This document shows positions 11,337 to 23,160 of a stretch of 64,000 nt of DNA, one piece after another. The notes under the pieces are model-generated. The model searched no databases, had not been told where the DNA came from, and was given only the letters and a program-made list of their open reading frames with translations. A program made the translations under genes and the position numbers. Source of the stretch: Takakia lepidozioides (taxonomy: Eukaryota > Streptophyta > Takakiopsida > Takakiales > Takakiaceae); NCBI GenBank assembly GCA_030704615.1, contig CM060732.1:16616001-16680000 (forward strand), read 5' to 3'. Positions within the stretch are counted from its first letter, which is position 1; every line of letters begins with the position of its first letter.

Positions 11337-14300
11337 TTGGCTCCCTGGATTTGGATCAGGCTTCGTCGCTCGGACAAATCGGCACCGCATTCCTTCCCAT
11401 CGCTGCATCCCCCTTCTACCAGGGAGCTTCCCCGCACGCCATCCTGGCAGTCTTGTGTGCACATCTCCCATGGCGGAAAACCCGAGCGCTACAGTGTACT
11501 GCCCTCCTCACAGCATAGAGCTTCATTTCCGTGCAGAGGGGACATCTGTCGGGTGATGGAGAAATATCTGTGCATTCGATACCACCTGAAACCGGGGTCG
11601 GTTTTTTTGGAGGAGGAAAGGAAGGACTCAAACGGCCTTGTTGTCGAGAGTATTGTTGTGCTCCACGATGATTTCGGTGATGGCAGGGAATGGCGAGTTC
11701 CACCATCGGACAACGTCATATACAGGGCTGTTGGGGACTTCATTTGCCCGCCAAATGCACCTTCTATCCTGGCGCCTTCCACGAAACAATCCGCGAATCA
11801 GAGAGTGGCTACCTCAAAGAGAGAAGTCCGCAACGAAGTAAATCCAGAGCCGAACCCATCCATGAAGACGAGCGAGAACCGGGTTGTTCACAACCTGTCC
11901 GACTCAGACGAGGTCATGGAAGTTCCGAGGTGTCCTGGAGATCAGGCAAGTCCTCAATGGACGTCAGTGGAGGAGGGAGTCATATTCCCAGCACGAGCAC
12001 CGCAGTTCGATCTATTCTTGAAATTCTGCGAGGGCTTCACCTGGAGGGACACCGGTCGGAGCTGGCCGGGCTGGACTACAGCAAGTTCGCAATTAAATCG
12101 GTTACATGCCTTCCCGCCGACGTCGACGGTAATATCTTCTTTGAGTTCCCTCCTCGGGCGGACTACTCGAGGGCATCCGGAATGTTGACAGATATGGATA
12201 GAAAACATGATGGTCATCCTTGGTGCGTTACCAAAACCACCAGCATGAAGATGCTCGATGGTGTGCGGGTGCGCTACGTTGTTTGTGCGGGCGCGTTGCG
12301 GTGTTTCTCCCCAACTTGCTTCCACTTTAAATCCAGAGGTCACAGGAACGAGACCGATTGGACAGGCACAGCTCATCAACCATTTCGAGCTCAGGAGAAG
12401 GTTCCGAACTCCACATTTAAGTGTGCGCATTGCAAAGAACCACCACACTGCATGTCTGTTTGTAATGCAGTTCTATGTGTTGCACCGTTTCCCTGACCTC
12501 ACCCGAGCTTGCATACACGTTGGATCCCATTGTCACAAATTGGCGAGGGGGAACTCGCGGGAGGCTGCCCACGAGGCAAAGCAGCTCGTTCAGGAGGAGG
12601 TTAAGTTGAGACCGGGTGCCAAACCCAAACAGATACAGCTCCAAGCCGCCCATAAGATGGCGTTGGCCAGAATTATGTCGGAAGATGGCTCCGACAGAGT
12701 TCCTCTCGATGACAAGGAAATGGAGGCATTGTTGGAGTCGGTGTCCCACGTCTGTTCACCGAATGTCCAAAACCACATTGTGTCATGCAAACAGAAAATT
12801 GGGCGTGGCTCGGATATGCACTCCATTCTGGAGGTGAAGCGACGATGTGGATATGACTACATTCATGGAAGTCGGTTTCCAGGACAAGGGACTGAGGCAG
12901 ATCGTTGTTTTGTATTCAAAATGTCCACGTGTGGACCTGGCAGCGGCGTCGAACTGGTCCACAGGATGACGAGTGGGGACTTGTCAAACAGTTGGTCATG
13001 TTCGACCATATCAAGCGAATTACAAATCACCAGTGGGTGACAATGGGTGCACATGTCTACGACACCCACTGCAGGATGCTAATGACAATTGCTATTTGTG
13101 AGATGAAAGGAGAGGACACACAATCGGAGATGCTTCTTTGGCAGGGAATAAACGAACAGATGGCCAAGGCGGGATTGCCCCCTCCCAATTTCCGTGGTTT
13201 CATGGCGGACAACGCACAAGCAAATTGGGCTGCCATCCGAAGGGTGTACGGGGAAGACCCCAATGTTCCCATGGAAGGCAAGGAGAGATCTTGTGGGTTC
13301 CATTTTCTGCAGAGCCTTTTGCAGTACACTTGTGAGGCTCGTGGCGCCAGATTTCAAAGAGGAGCACCGTTCAATGTGCCTTGCGTGGAAGCGCGCTCCC
13401 ACCTTGGATGATGCAGAGACACAGTTTGCATGTATACGGGCTTGGTGGACATCGTCAGGTGCTGTAAGGAAATCAGACGAGGGAGCAATGGTCAGTTGGC
13501 TAGCATGGTGGCATTATCGTTTCCTCCAGTTCGGCGACTAATGCGGGAGGTGAGTTGCACGAATTCGCGTCCCGTTGAATATTATTCTTGGCCATATTTG
13601 TAACTTGCTTGTAACCTCAACATGTGCTTGTGCAGGAAATGTGTCTCGACTCCGACACCGACATGCCCACGACAAACATGGCCGAATCAGTGCACTCTTC
13701 CTGGCGTGCCTCCTCTGCGGCGCATCTGGTGGACATCCTCACTGCCACAACGGAGGACATTGTGAGGTCAATTATGCAGCAAAGCAGGTACAACGAGTTC
13801 TTGAAAGGGAAACAGTGGGGCTTGGGCCGGACAGGCAGGAAATGCTGATGCGGACTGCCTCCAGATCGAAGAATCCTTGGAAGTGGGCGGCGGCCTTGCG
13901 AGAATGCCTTCGGGACACGCCATTGCTTCGAAGAGGCCAACATTTGGAAGGAGATGTTCATACCCGTCCAGTGAGACGAAGACTTGACGAGGCACCTGGC
14001 GGAGAAGAGGATTCATGGCGAGCTGACAAGAATATTCGCACGCTCCCTCGTGGTCCGGTGATGTTGCCCGAGGAGGTCTCGTCGAGCACCGCAAGTCCTG
14101 CACGTTCAAGATCGCCATCTCCTTTGAGCACAGGGCGCGTGCCCCGGCAACATAACAAGCCATCTGTAGTAAAGCAGTACAACATTCCCATTGTGGAGAC
14201 AAGAGTGTCGGAGTCACAGTGGAGAATTGCGAGGACATTGCCGGCATTTCGAGGGAAGTGCTGCGCCATCCGGGTGGATACGAAAGCACGCTGTGGTGAG

Positions 14301-15053
14301 ATGATTTGGAGGAATCCACACGGTGCTGTACCTGCACCTTGTTTCAACGACAGATTTTTGACTCCCACATTTGCTCACGCCACAACGCAGACATTTTGGT
14401 TATGTAGGCACGACATAATGACCTGTGTATTTGGCAAGCCCAAGTACGGGATTCAGGGAATGCCGGAGCCTCCGGGCATCTGGCCTGTTGCACCGGGTTG
14501 CAGCCTCTCTCAGAATGAGGCGGATGCTCCATCTGCAGCAGGATTTCGAATGGTGCAACGCACAGACATCCCGGCCCACGCATTTCCGGTTCCTCAGACC
14601 CAGCCATTGCAGACTGCTCGGTCCAGTAGAGACAGATTGGACAATTCTGCACATCCCACAATGCGATTCGGAAGAGTGAAGAGACGACACCCTCCCAACA
14701 AGTTGAATGAGACTTGGATTGCCAATGCTCTTGGGATGGCTTGCACTATTCAGAGCTCCGTGGACGTACCCCCACCCGGCTTTGGGCGTGTGTACCGGAT
14801 GGCAACGGCCGGCTCGGCTGTACACGACGATGTATACACAATTACGATTGGAGTGGAGCCGACTTGCAATTGTACGGACTTCTCGTTGATGGAAGCAAAG
14901 AATGGTTCGAAGTATTATCCGTGCAAGCATCTGTATTACATTTACCTGAAGAGGTTGAGGATGAACGTGACTATTGATGACTTTATTCATGCACCGGCGT
15001 TGAGCGTGAACGAGCTGCACAAACTCCTCCTTAGGGATTCTAGAAATCATTGA
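11337..15053 (+). pseudogene. Mutator-like (MULE) transposase with SWIM zinc finger, copy 1
   Basis: The gene reads in several frames joined by lesions and one real intron. An N-terminal part (ATG at 11337 or, better, 11556) leads into a Cys/His segment (VCAGALRCFSPTC, near 12285-12330). The catalytic core follows: LVMFDHIKR (about 13000), GFMADNAQANW (about 13200) and CGFHFLQSL (about 13290), matching the first and second acidic residues and the CxxH of MULE transposases. An 86-bp intron at 13550-13635 is kept in copy 2. The last 490 codons are open and end with a SWIM finger, CNCTDF...CKHLYYIYL (14861-14940), a hallmark of this family. Single-base lesions are inferred near 11950, 12985, 13325 and 13827, plus two bases missing near 13540. 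The last two are confirmed against copy 2, which has TATATG and GGGG there. Its role would be DNA cleavage and strand transfer at terminal inverted repeats. Confidence 0.85.
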
Positions 15054-15570
15054 TGGGGCAAAGGGAATCCTCCATATGAATATTTTCAATTGCATTTTGC
15101 TGTATCAGACTTTTTTTTGCAGTGTAATGAAATGCATCCCAAAACTCCTGGAATGAGGCAATATTTCATTCAAACTGAGATCCAACAGAAGCAGTTGTGG
15201 GGCCATTTCTGGAAAAATGACGCCGAATTTCTCTTTTGGGGCCGAAAACTGGCTAAGTCCCAACATGCACTAGTACCTGTGTCTGGGGAAATGGTGCCGA
15301 ATTTCTCTTTTTTGGGCCGAAAACTGGCTAAGTCCCAACATGCACTGGTACAGTGTCTGGAAAAATGGCGCCGAATTTCCCTATTTTGCGCCGAAAACTG
15401 GCTAAGTCCGAACATGCACTGGAAAAATGGCGCCGAATTACCTGTCATGAGGGGACCTATAGCCGCGGAATTCGGCACCATTTTTCGCCAGAGAGACCTA
15501 TTACCGCGAAATACGTCGCCATTTTTTCAGGTTACGGACCCTATTACCGCGAAATTCGGCGCCATATTTG
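15054..15570. repeat. Transposase 3' flank and GGCGCC repeat array
   Basis: About 140 bases after the stop codon are shared with MULE copy 2 (both start TGATGGGGCAAAGGGAATCC). Then comes an array with the phrase gccgaaaactggctaagtcc at 15241, 15316 and 15390 (steps of about 75 bases), each with a (g)gcgccgaattt core, and degenerate attcggcgccat units to 15570. The phrase is related to the 95-bp intronic satellite, so all three arrays belong to one family. Confidence 0.85.
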
Positions 15571-16401
15571 CACATGTCACTGGGAATTGGCATGAGCGGA
15601 AGACAAAATATCATGAGCACAACTGTCAAAACTACAATTTTCCCTTCAAGGGGCCGAATAATATATTTGTTTTTCCTGACACATTGCATTAAATTAATGT
15701 TTTTATTGTTTTTTATTTTCAAAATTTGTACTTCTGCTCATGAAAACCGATTATCTTACTACTCCGCTCATGCCGCTCATGCCGCTCATGCCACTCATGC
15801 TCATGAAATAGCTAACCTCGTCTGATAGAGTCACATGTGGATGTGAAAACAACAGACAATTACATGTTGCGGATTTTCTGCATTGGCTTCACAAAGAAGC
15901 GACCCAACCACATTAAGCTCACTTGCTATGCACAATTTCAAAAATGTTAGACTTATTCTAGGGCTCTTCGACAAAATGATGCAATTCTTAGAAGTTGAAT
16001 GGTAGTCTCTGAAAGAAATAGAACCTCAAGTACACCAGCCAATAGTTTTTGGGGATAATGAAGGCATTTCATGTCTCTGATGTCCATTTCTGAGGTTCAT
16101 GTGTGAGTGGGAAAGAGAGAGAGAGAGAGAAAATAAATAAATAAATAAATTCCATAGAACATGACGGTTGCAATGGTGGTTGCTTGTCAGGAACACTGCA
16201 AAACATTGTATGCAGCCAGTGTTTCCATGCAGGTCCTTCATCAGTTTCGCGATATGCAGCCTGATGTAAGTAGTGTTACCATGTCTCGGCTTGCTTCGGT
16301 GGAAGATGAGGGAGATCATTGTGCATTAAGCTCAAACTTGTGATTTGAAGGTTCTTGTAGCCAAGTTCATTCCAGAGGTGGAAAAGACATTGAGAAGATA
16401 T
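15571..16401. other. Intergenic: short repeats and an interspersed-repeat fragment
   Basis: No gene recognised. It contains three to four copies of CCGCTCATG near 15765-15800, an AT-rich stretch, and a (GA)n/(AAAT)n microsatellite at 16108-16150. At 16325-16396 is a fragment of the repeat family that also occurs at 29940-29990 and 30620-30690 (shared phrase gctcaaacttgtgatttgaag). The 3' LTR of copy 2 is inserted in that fragment at 16402. Confidence 0.7.
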
Positions 16402-17462
16402 TGTCGAGCGGCTTTTACTCACCCATCCCTTCGCTATCTGAGGTGGGAACTCCAAAATAGAAGAGTTGAAAATCTCTAAGCACTCAACCCGCTCAGAACA
16501 ATCAGTCATGACCTACAACTAGTGTATCATGGGGGTGTTTCCTATTTGTACTCCTTCTCACATTCATGTTAGCGAGTTACCTTACTATCTGCAATTAAGT
16601 ATCAGTTTGCTTCAGAATTCTATCAAGTTCCATCCATTCATTTCACAGCTTCACTCAGGTCTCTCTACACAGTGTGAGTATGAAGTATGTATCAGATTAA
16701 TATCTATCAAGTATCATGCTGAAGCCATGGTGTCTCTAATCTACTCTACATTACAATTCTACAGTTTGCATTCATCAAGTAACAACAGATCGTCACTTCT
16801 CCTACTGCGTGCTCTTCATCTTTCCATTTAGAGATGTGCTCTCCCCTCTATTTCCCAGCCCTGATGTCCGAAGTCCCCCACCCAGAAGTCCTCAAGAAGT
16901 CATCTCCCCAGATGTCCCCGCTTATCGCTTTATCTATTTACAAGCCGTTCTAATCGCTTTCCTAACTAACCGTTATCTCTGTAGTACACGTTCATTTTTC
17001 AGATGTCGTTCCCTGCCAATGGTAACTGTTCCCCAGCTGTGCCGAGCTATGACTGGCTGTATCAGGCTGTGGCGAGCTGTGTAGGGCTGTGCGAAGCTGT
17101 GGCGGCTGTGTCAAGCTGTGACTGGCTGTGACGGGTTGTGTAGGGCTGTGCGAAGCTGTGGCGGCTGTGTCGGGCTGTGACTGGCTGTGACGGGCTGTGT
17201 TGGACTGTGACGGGCTGTGTTGGCTATGCGAAGCTATGGCGGCTGTGTCGGGCTGTGACTGGCTGTGACTGGCTGTGACGGGCTGTGTTGGCTGTGCGAA
17301 GCTGTGGGGGTGACAGCAACAGGCTTTAAGGGGGAAGATACACAGCTTCGCACAGCCCTACACAGCCCGACAGAGCCAGTCATAGCCCGACAGTCTGTGT
17401 AAAAATTAAGGGTACCCCACAGATCCCATAAAAGCATCTAAGTCCCAAGCAGCCCTCTAACA
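16402..17462 (-). repeat. 3' LTR of copy 2 (1061 bp)
   Basis: On the minus strand it starts TGTTAGAGG beside the polypurine tract and ends CTCGACA. It is about 60 bases longer than the copy 1 LTR, mainly because of the CACAGCC array (17040-17395, seen on the + strand as GGCTGTG units). Confidence 0.9.
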
Positions 17463-17481
17463 TTTACCCCTCCCCCTCTCA
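17463..17481 (-). other. Polypurine tract of copy 2
   Basis: The minus strand reads GAGAGGGGGAGGGGTAAA immediately before the LTR start at 17462. Confidence 0.85.
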
Positions 17482-17501
17482 AAAAGCCGTGTCCTCACGG
17501 T

Positions 17502-20500
17502 TTACTGTTTGGGATTAGCAAACCTTTGTGAGCGAGCACCCTTGTGACGTTGAGAGTCTCGTGAAGGACTTCGTGTGTGAGCCCGTGTCCTGTCACTGGT
17601 TGAGGGAGATGATTGAGCACTACCTGGAAATGTCAGTCCTTCCTTTGGCTGATATTGAGGTAATCTTTCAGGCATAGGAGACCCCCGTCGCTTCTTCTCT
17701 GCCATCTGAATTGCATAGTCCTCTGCCATGTCAAAAGAGTTCGCTGAAGAAACAGTAGTATCAAAATCCTCGTCCCCTCTGAGGTGTTTTAACGGTCAAA
17801 CTCTAACTGGAATTCTCTGGGGCATAGAATGTTGTCCCACCATGTCTGGAAGTTTAAACTGCAAAACTTGCTGTAAGCGCTGAATGGCAAAATTGGTGAA
17901 GACCCTGAGCTCCTTGTCTGTCCAGGTGAGTGGGGTACCAATGACTTGTGAATTGTGCAAGTTTTTCCATGCCTCATGGCCCTCAAAGAAAATATCGTCA
18001 GACCCGAATTTCTGTGTTGACAAATTGTTCCAGGCCGCATGAAACCATGAACGAATTTGAGAATCCTTTTGCATCATAACTTTTGCCTCATATAGGTACA
18101 TATGAGGTGGCACTGCAGGTAAGATCCAATGATCCCCACTGGAATAACTCAGACAGCGCGATTGCATCTTCTGCTGCTCAATGTGATAACGTGCCAGAAA
18201 ACAAGCAGCGTAGTATAACCCGCAACCCATGACAATACTTGCTACCTCCTTGGTCTTGGTATAAATGAATCCATGTACAACTTGGAAGACAGTTAATTCC
18301 TTCAACATGGTACTTGCCTCATGCCAGTACCTCGCAAAGTGATGATCCTCAATTGGTCGATTGTTTGGAAGAACCCTAGTCCTAGTTGCCACTGGCAGCC
18401 AAATGCGCATGATCTGATAGTAATGTGCCAACGACTGCGGAGGACTAAATTCCTTCCAAGCCAAATCCAATACAATGGGAATTTGGTTGAAGGGCATAAT
18501 CATAGCCTGACTGTACTCCCGTGCAGCAGGAGTTTTAGGTGGGTTAAAAGCAGCATCCCCCCATACCTCAGGCTGTGGCGGCTGTGGTGTGGCTGTAGTA
18601 ACAACAGGGTCAGCTACTGTCGCAGTCACTTGTTGTGGTATTGGTAGCACTGGCTCTTGTACCACTGACATCTCCTGCACCCCCTGCGAAGAAGTCTGAA
18701 AAGCTAAAGTTCTGGCTTGTAAATAAGAAGCCATCAGCTGCTCCTCAGGTACAAAGACTCTCTTGTCAATATTTGATGCTAGGTCCTCCACCTGAGTTTG
18801 CAGGCCATCTACATCCTCCTATAGCTCTGCTATCCTACTATAGACATTGTCTATAGTAGTTGTGGCAATGTTCTGCACCTGCAGCCTGAGTTCATTCATC
18901 TCGCCTTGGGTGAACTTCCGTGGTGCTTTGCCTTCCACCGGTCCTTGTGCTAACCAAACCTGTAGAAGGTGGTTATCCACCAAGTTGGTTGTGGTACCTC
19001 TGAGAGTCTGCTCCTCTCTGAGTTTGTACATATCTAACTATTGTTGTAAAGCCTTCATGCGCTTCGCATGAGGTTCAACCAAACTCGCACATGCAGCAAG
19101 TAGATTATTGGCTTCCTTCCAAGCCTTGTTAGTGACAGAGAGTTCATTTCTATTGGCCATGACCGTTTGTTGCAATTCCAGGATGTACCTCTCTTGGTCA
19201 GCTTCAACCTGCCTGTATTGCTTGAAAGAATTCTCATTGCGACAGATTGTATTCTTCATATCAATAATGAGTTTTGTCTAATCGAGATTATCTGCATGTG
19301 CCTTTATACATCTTTCCACTTGGCTGTTAACTTCTAATGTAGTTTGCTCAAGCGTAGTTGTGAGTGTAGCACATTGTATGGCTATCCTGTCATGCACTGT
19401 CTGCAACTCCGTATGTAGTGCATTCACTTCTTGCAACTTGTTCTCATGCTTCACCTACATTTGGTATAGCTGTTGCTTATGTGCTTCGTGCAACTGGTCC
19501 TGCGCGAGGCCTGCTTCAATCAAATGTTCCTTGGCCAACTGCAAAGCAGCTGTTGTATCCTCTAACTCTTGTTGTAATTTGAGAGTGACCTCCTCATCGA
19601 CCTTGTTTACACACTCAGTGGCAAGTCGAGCCTCAAACTCCTTCCTGAGTTCCTCCCTCAAAGCTGCCAATTGGGTAGATGGAACATGGGATTTCACATA
19701 AGTGCCCAACAAATTAAGTGTCTTGCTTATGGAACTCATAAGCATGGCCTGTTGAGGGTCATCATGGTGAGCTTGCTGTTGTTCTCCCTGATCCTCAACA
19801 GTGTGATGCCTCACAAACCATTCAGGCCATTGCCTCACCAGATTTTCTTCCTGAACCACCTCATCTGCTACAGGTGCTGCAGTGTCTTGACATTCTACCT
19901 GTGGTACCTCTGTCAGAGGTGTGGGTATTACAACAATAGCAGGGTTTCCCCTGGACAACCGCTGCACCTCCGGAATCACTGTTTCCCTAACCAAACCAGA
20001 ATTTTCGTAGTGAAGGTCCTCCTTCTCAATTTCTGCCACCACCTGTTCTGTAGTGGGGATATCTAACCCTTCTTTCTCCAAATCAATTATTTGTGGTGGA
20101 ACTGCATGGACAACTTGTGGTAACTCTGTGACAAGCCGATCATCTGGCTGTGATGGCTGTGATACTGAAGTAACCTCATGTTCTCTCTCCACAGGTTGCG
20201 TTGTTTGTACCCACATCTCTCTGTGCTGCTGTGCCCCCTCTTGCACAAGAGTATGAGTAACTTCTTCCTCTGGCTGTCTCGTAGCCAATGGTTCTGCTTC
20301 TAATGTGATTGCTTTCCTCTGCCTCTTAGGCTGTTGATGCTCTGCCAATCCCCCTTCTCCCTGTGAAGAACCTTGCTCTTCTATGGCAGTGGTTGCTGTC
20401 TCAAACACTCCCATCTCATTCCTTTCTCTCGCATCAAGTATGCACGAGTCTAGAATAATTTGTGCAATGATTGGCCCAGACACTATGATAGGAGACTTTG

Positions 20501-21092
20501 CGGCAGTGCCTTGTAATCTCTTCATCTCCTCTACCAGTCCGTTGTACATTATGTCCGCCCAAGCGACCTCTTCTCCTCTCAAGGCTTTGAGTATTTCCTC
20601 TGTAAAGGATCTGCTCAAATACTGTTGGTTCTGTTTCATGGCAAATAGAACGTTCAATATCTGGCCTACCTCCCTTAGTCCTGGGTACATGGCCTTGGTA
20701 CAAGCATAACCCTGAGTTTTAAAGAAACTCCCTTCTTGGAATAAGTCCCCTATTCGCAGTCTTGTCCTGTGCTCCTCCACATGTACCTGACCTGATGACA
20801 ATTCAAACAATTGTTGTAGGTATAGGGGAGTAACTTCTAATTCAACTCCCTTCACCATTGTTGCTCCTGTCCTAGGCTCAAAGTTCTGCAAGAATTGTAA
20901 CATGTACTGCCTATGGTGCAATGTCCAATCTTTGCTTTGCAATCCTTCTAATCGCAGCTCATTCAGTAACTGTACCGCCTGTGGAGTAGCAATCGTTTGT
21001 TTCTGCAGGATTGTGGTGCTCTTCACCCTGATTTCTTCCATTCCTCTCACTCTCTTCATTCTAGACCCACAGAAAGGTTTTGGCTGTAACAA
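17502..21092 (-). pseudogene. Retroelement ORF3 (about 1,100 codons), copy 2, broken by stops
   Basis: This is the fullest version of the third ORF. It starts MLQPKPFCGSRMKRVRG near 21092. The first 200 residues look globular and helical (LLNELRLEGLQSK, TPLYLQQLFELSSG), followed by an acidic Gln/Glu/Thr/Pro-rich linker. The coiled coil, the WGDAAFNPPKTP linker and the aromatic C-terminal domain are shared with copy 1. Stops at 19455, about 19277, 19032, 18819 and 17796 split it. At each, copy 1 has CAG, CAA or CGA. Upstream of it the integrase repeat tail ends; downstream is the polypurine tract. Function unknown. I do not recognise the N-terminal region and see no membrane segment. Confidence 0.8.
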
Positions 21093-21634
21093 TTGAAGAA
21101 ATGTATGCAGGGCACAACGTAAGTAGTATCGCGAGCGTATAGTCTGTTAGTTCCTCCATAGCTTCAAAGCTATAGCATTGATGGTCTGTCCCGTCGAGAC
21201 GCCCGTTACTTGGAACGACGCCGACTCTTGCGCTTAAAATCCCTCCAATTTCTTGATCCTGCTTCTGGCTTATGATTGGTTGTAATTGCTGTGACTGGAT
21301 TTTAGATTTAATTTCCTTCCATGGATTTTCCACTCTGGACTGTCCACTAGGATAGCACATGTGACATGGATTTCGCTTTTCGGTACTTTTAAAGGGTTCC
21401 GTTACCCTTTCCCTGTATGCATTAATGGGCCCATAATAAGTTAATGTGTCGGGTAGGTACTTTGACGGCCAATTTTGTCTTCTTCCTTGATGACACTCGC
21501 TCTTGCAATCCATGTCCGGCTGTGTGTCTCGCCCTGGCGTCCACGTGTCCATTTCTAAAGGTGCCTCCGTCCACTTTTCCGCCGGCCACTGTCTAGATGT
21601 TAACCCACGTCCACCTGTCACGGATCATATGGAC

Positions 21635-21895
21635 TGTGTAACCCCAGTAAGCTGTGTTGAGCTGTGACAGGCTGTGTCATACTGTGGTACGCTGTGATAG
21701 GCTGTGTTGCACTGTAGTAAGTTGTGATAGGCTGTGACACGCTGTGGTAGGTTGTGATAGGCTGTGTGACACCTTGATGGGTTGTGATAGGCTGTGCCGC
21801 GCCGTGATGGGCTGTGATAGGCTGTGTCGCGCCACGATGGGCTGTGATAGGCTGTGCCACACTATGATGGGCTGTGATAGGCTGTTTTGTGCTTG
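21635..21895 (-). repeat. Coding minisatellite of copy 2 at the integrase C-terminus
   Basis: On the + strand it reads as GGCTGTGATAGGCTGTG-type units of about 30 bases, the reverse complement of the copy 1 array at 478-730. Translation gives TQPITAHHG-type units in one frame and TAYHSPS-type in another. Unit number and variants differ from copy 1. Confidence 0.9.
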
Positions 21896-23160
21896 TACTG
21901 CCCGCCCTGGTCATGTACGCTCGGCCTAGCAACAAGGGCTCCATACTCCGTTGGTATCACTGGCGCAGCCCGTGACTGCTTCAACGTTTCAACATGCAAA
22001 TCATGCTGCAATGGTTTGTCATGGATACCACTGTACCCCTTCAACTTATTGGCATTGACTCTTCCCAGCATCTCTTTGTTAATGGTTTGTAACATGGCGG
22101 TGTTGTTATCATACATTTTTTGTATGACATAAGGTCCTTTCCATGGTGATTTAAGCTTAGAAGCTTTAATCTTTCCCTTCTTCTGCAACCAGAGAACCAA
22201 ATCTCCGGTCTTAAAAGTCTTTAACTTGCCTTCATCAAACTGTTCCTTTCTCTTCATCTGAATTCTGGTCATGTTATCAGCTGCATCAGCACGTACTTCT
22301 TCCACATGGTATAATTCATGTTTCCTGACCTTAATTGAATCTTGCAATTCCATTCTCTTTCCCCATTCCGTTCTCATGGTAGGTAACAGGAATTCCACTG
22401 GAAGTAAAGCTTCCATACCATAAACTAATTGGAATGGTGTATACTTAGTGGTGACTTTATATGAAGTCATGTATGACCAGAAAGCTGTCAGCAGCTTTGT
22501 ATCCCAATCCGTTCTGTTTGCATTGACTATCTTAGCCAAGATAGTACATAGTATTTTGTTGGTAGCCTCTGCCTGCCCATTACCCTGTGGGTAATACGTT
22601 GTACTCTTCCTATGCACAATCATGAACTCTTTAGTCAATAGTTCAATGGTCTCATTAATGAAGTGACTTCCCTGGTCACTGATAAATTCCAAGGGACAGC
22701 CAAATCATGTAAGTATGTTCTCATACAGGAACCTTGTTGTGGACTTGGCTGTGTTGTCCCTCAAAGCTTTAGCTTCCACCCACTTCGTAGTATAATCAGT
22801 GGCTGTAATTATGTACCTGTTCTGTGTATTCTTGGCTGGTGGGTTAATTGGTCCAACAAAATCTAGTCCCCATTTCTGAAATGGTTCCGTAGGCATTGTA
22901 GGATGCAAAGCCATCTTCCCAGATCTCTGCAAAGGTCCTAGCCTCTGACATTCATCACAACTCTGACAATACTTGTGTACATCTTTGAACAAAGTAGGCC
23001 ACCAGTAACCTGCTAGTAGTATCTTCCTACTGGTAGTCTCTTCTCCAAAATGACCTCCAGCCAATCCTTTATGAACTTCCTCCAAAACTTTATTTACTTC
23101 ATGGTGGTACAAGCATCGTTTAAGTACTCCATCAGGTCCTAGCTAATACATTCTGCCTCC
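21862..23160 (-). pseudogene. Integrase of copy 2
   Basis: The zinc-binding segment (GGHFG...CQSCDECQR, about 23040-22930) is followed by the catalytic core: LDFVGPI for the first Asp, ISDQGSHF for the second, and QAEATNK for the Glu. The C-terminal GPY/F module (WKGPYVIQ) and the minisatellite tail follow. A TGA at about 22702 after ENILT lies where the family usually has Arg before FGCP, and a TAG lies near 23145. The enzyme would join element DNA to the host chromosome; this copy cannot. Confidence 0.9.

Noticed and set aside
12417-14368. Minus-strand frames across the MULE transposase
   Set aside because: The plus strand carries the catalytic and SWIM motifs; the minus frames have none.
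16161-16343. Possible exon (MTVAMVVACQEHCK...) with a GTAAGT after it
   Set aside because: No partner exon, no known motif, and it overlaps an interspersed repeat.
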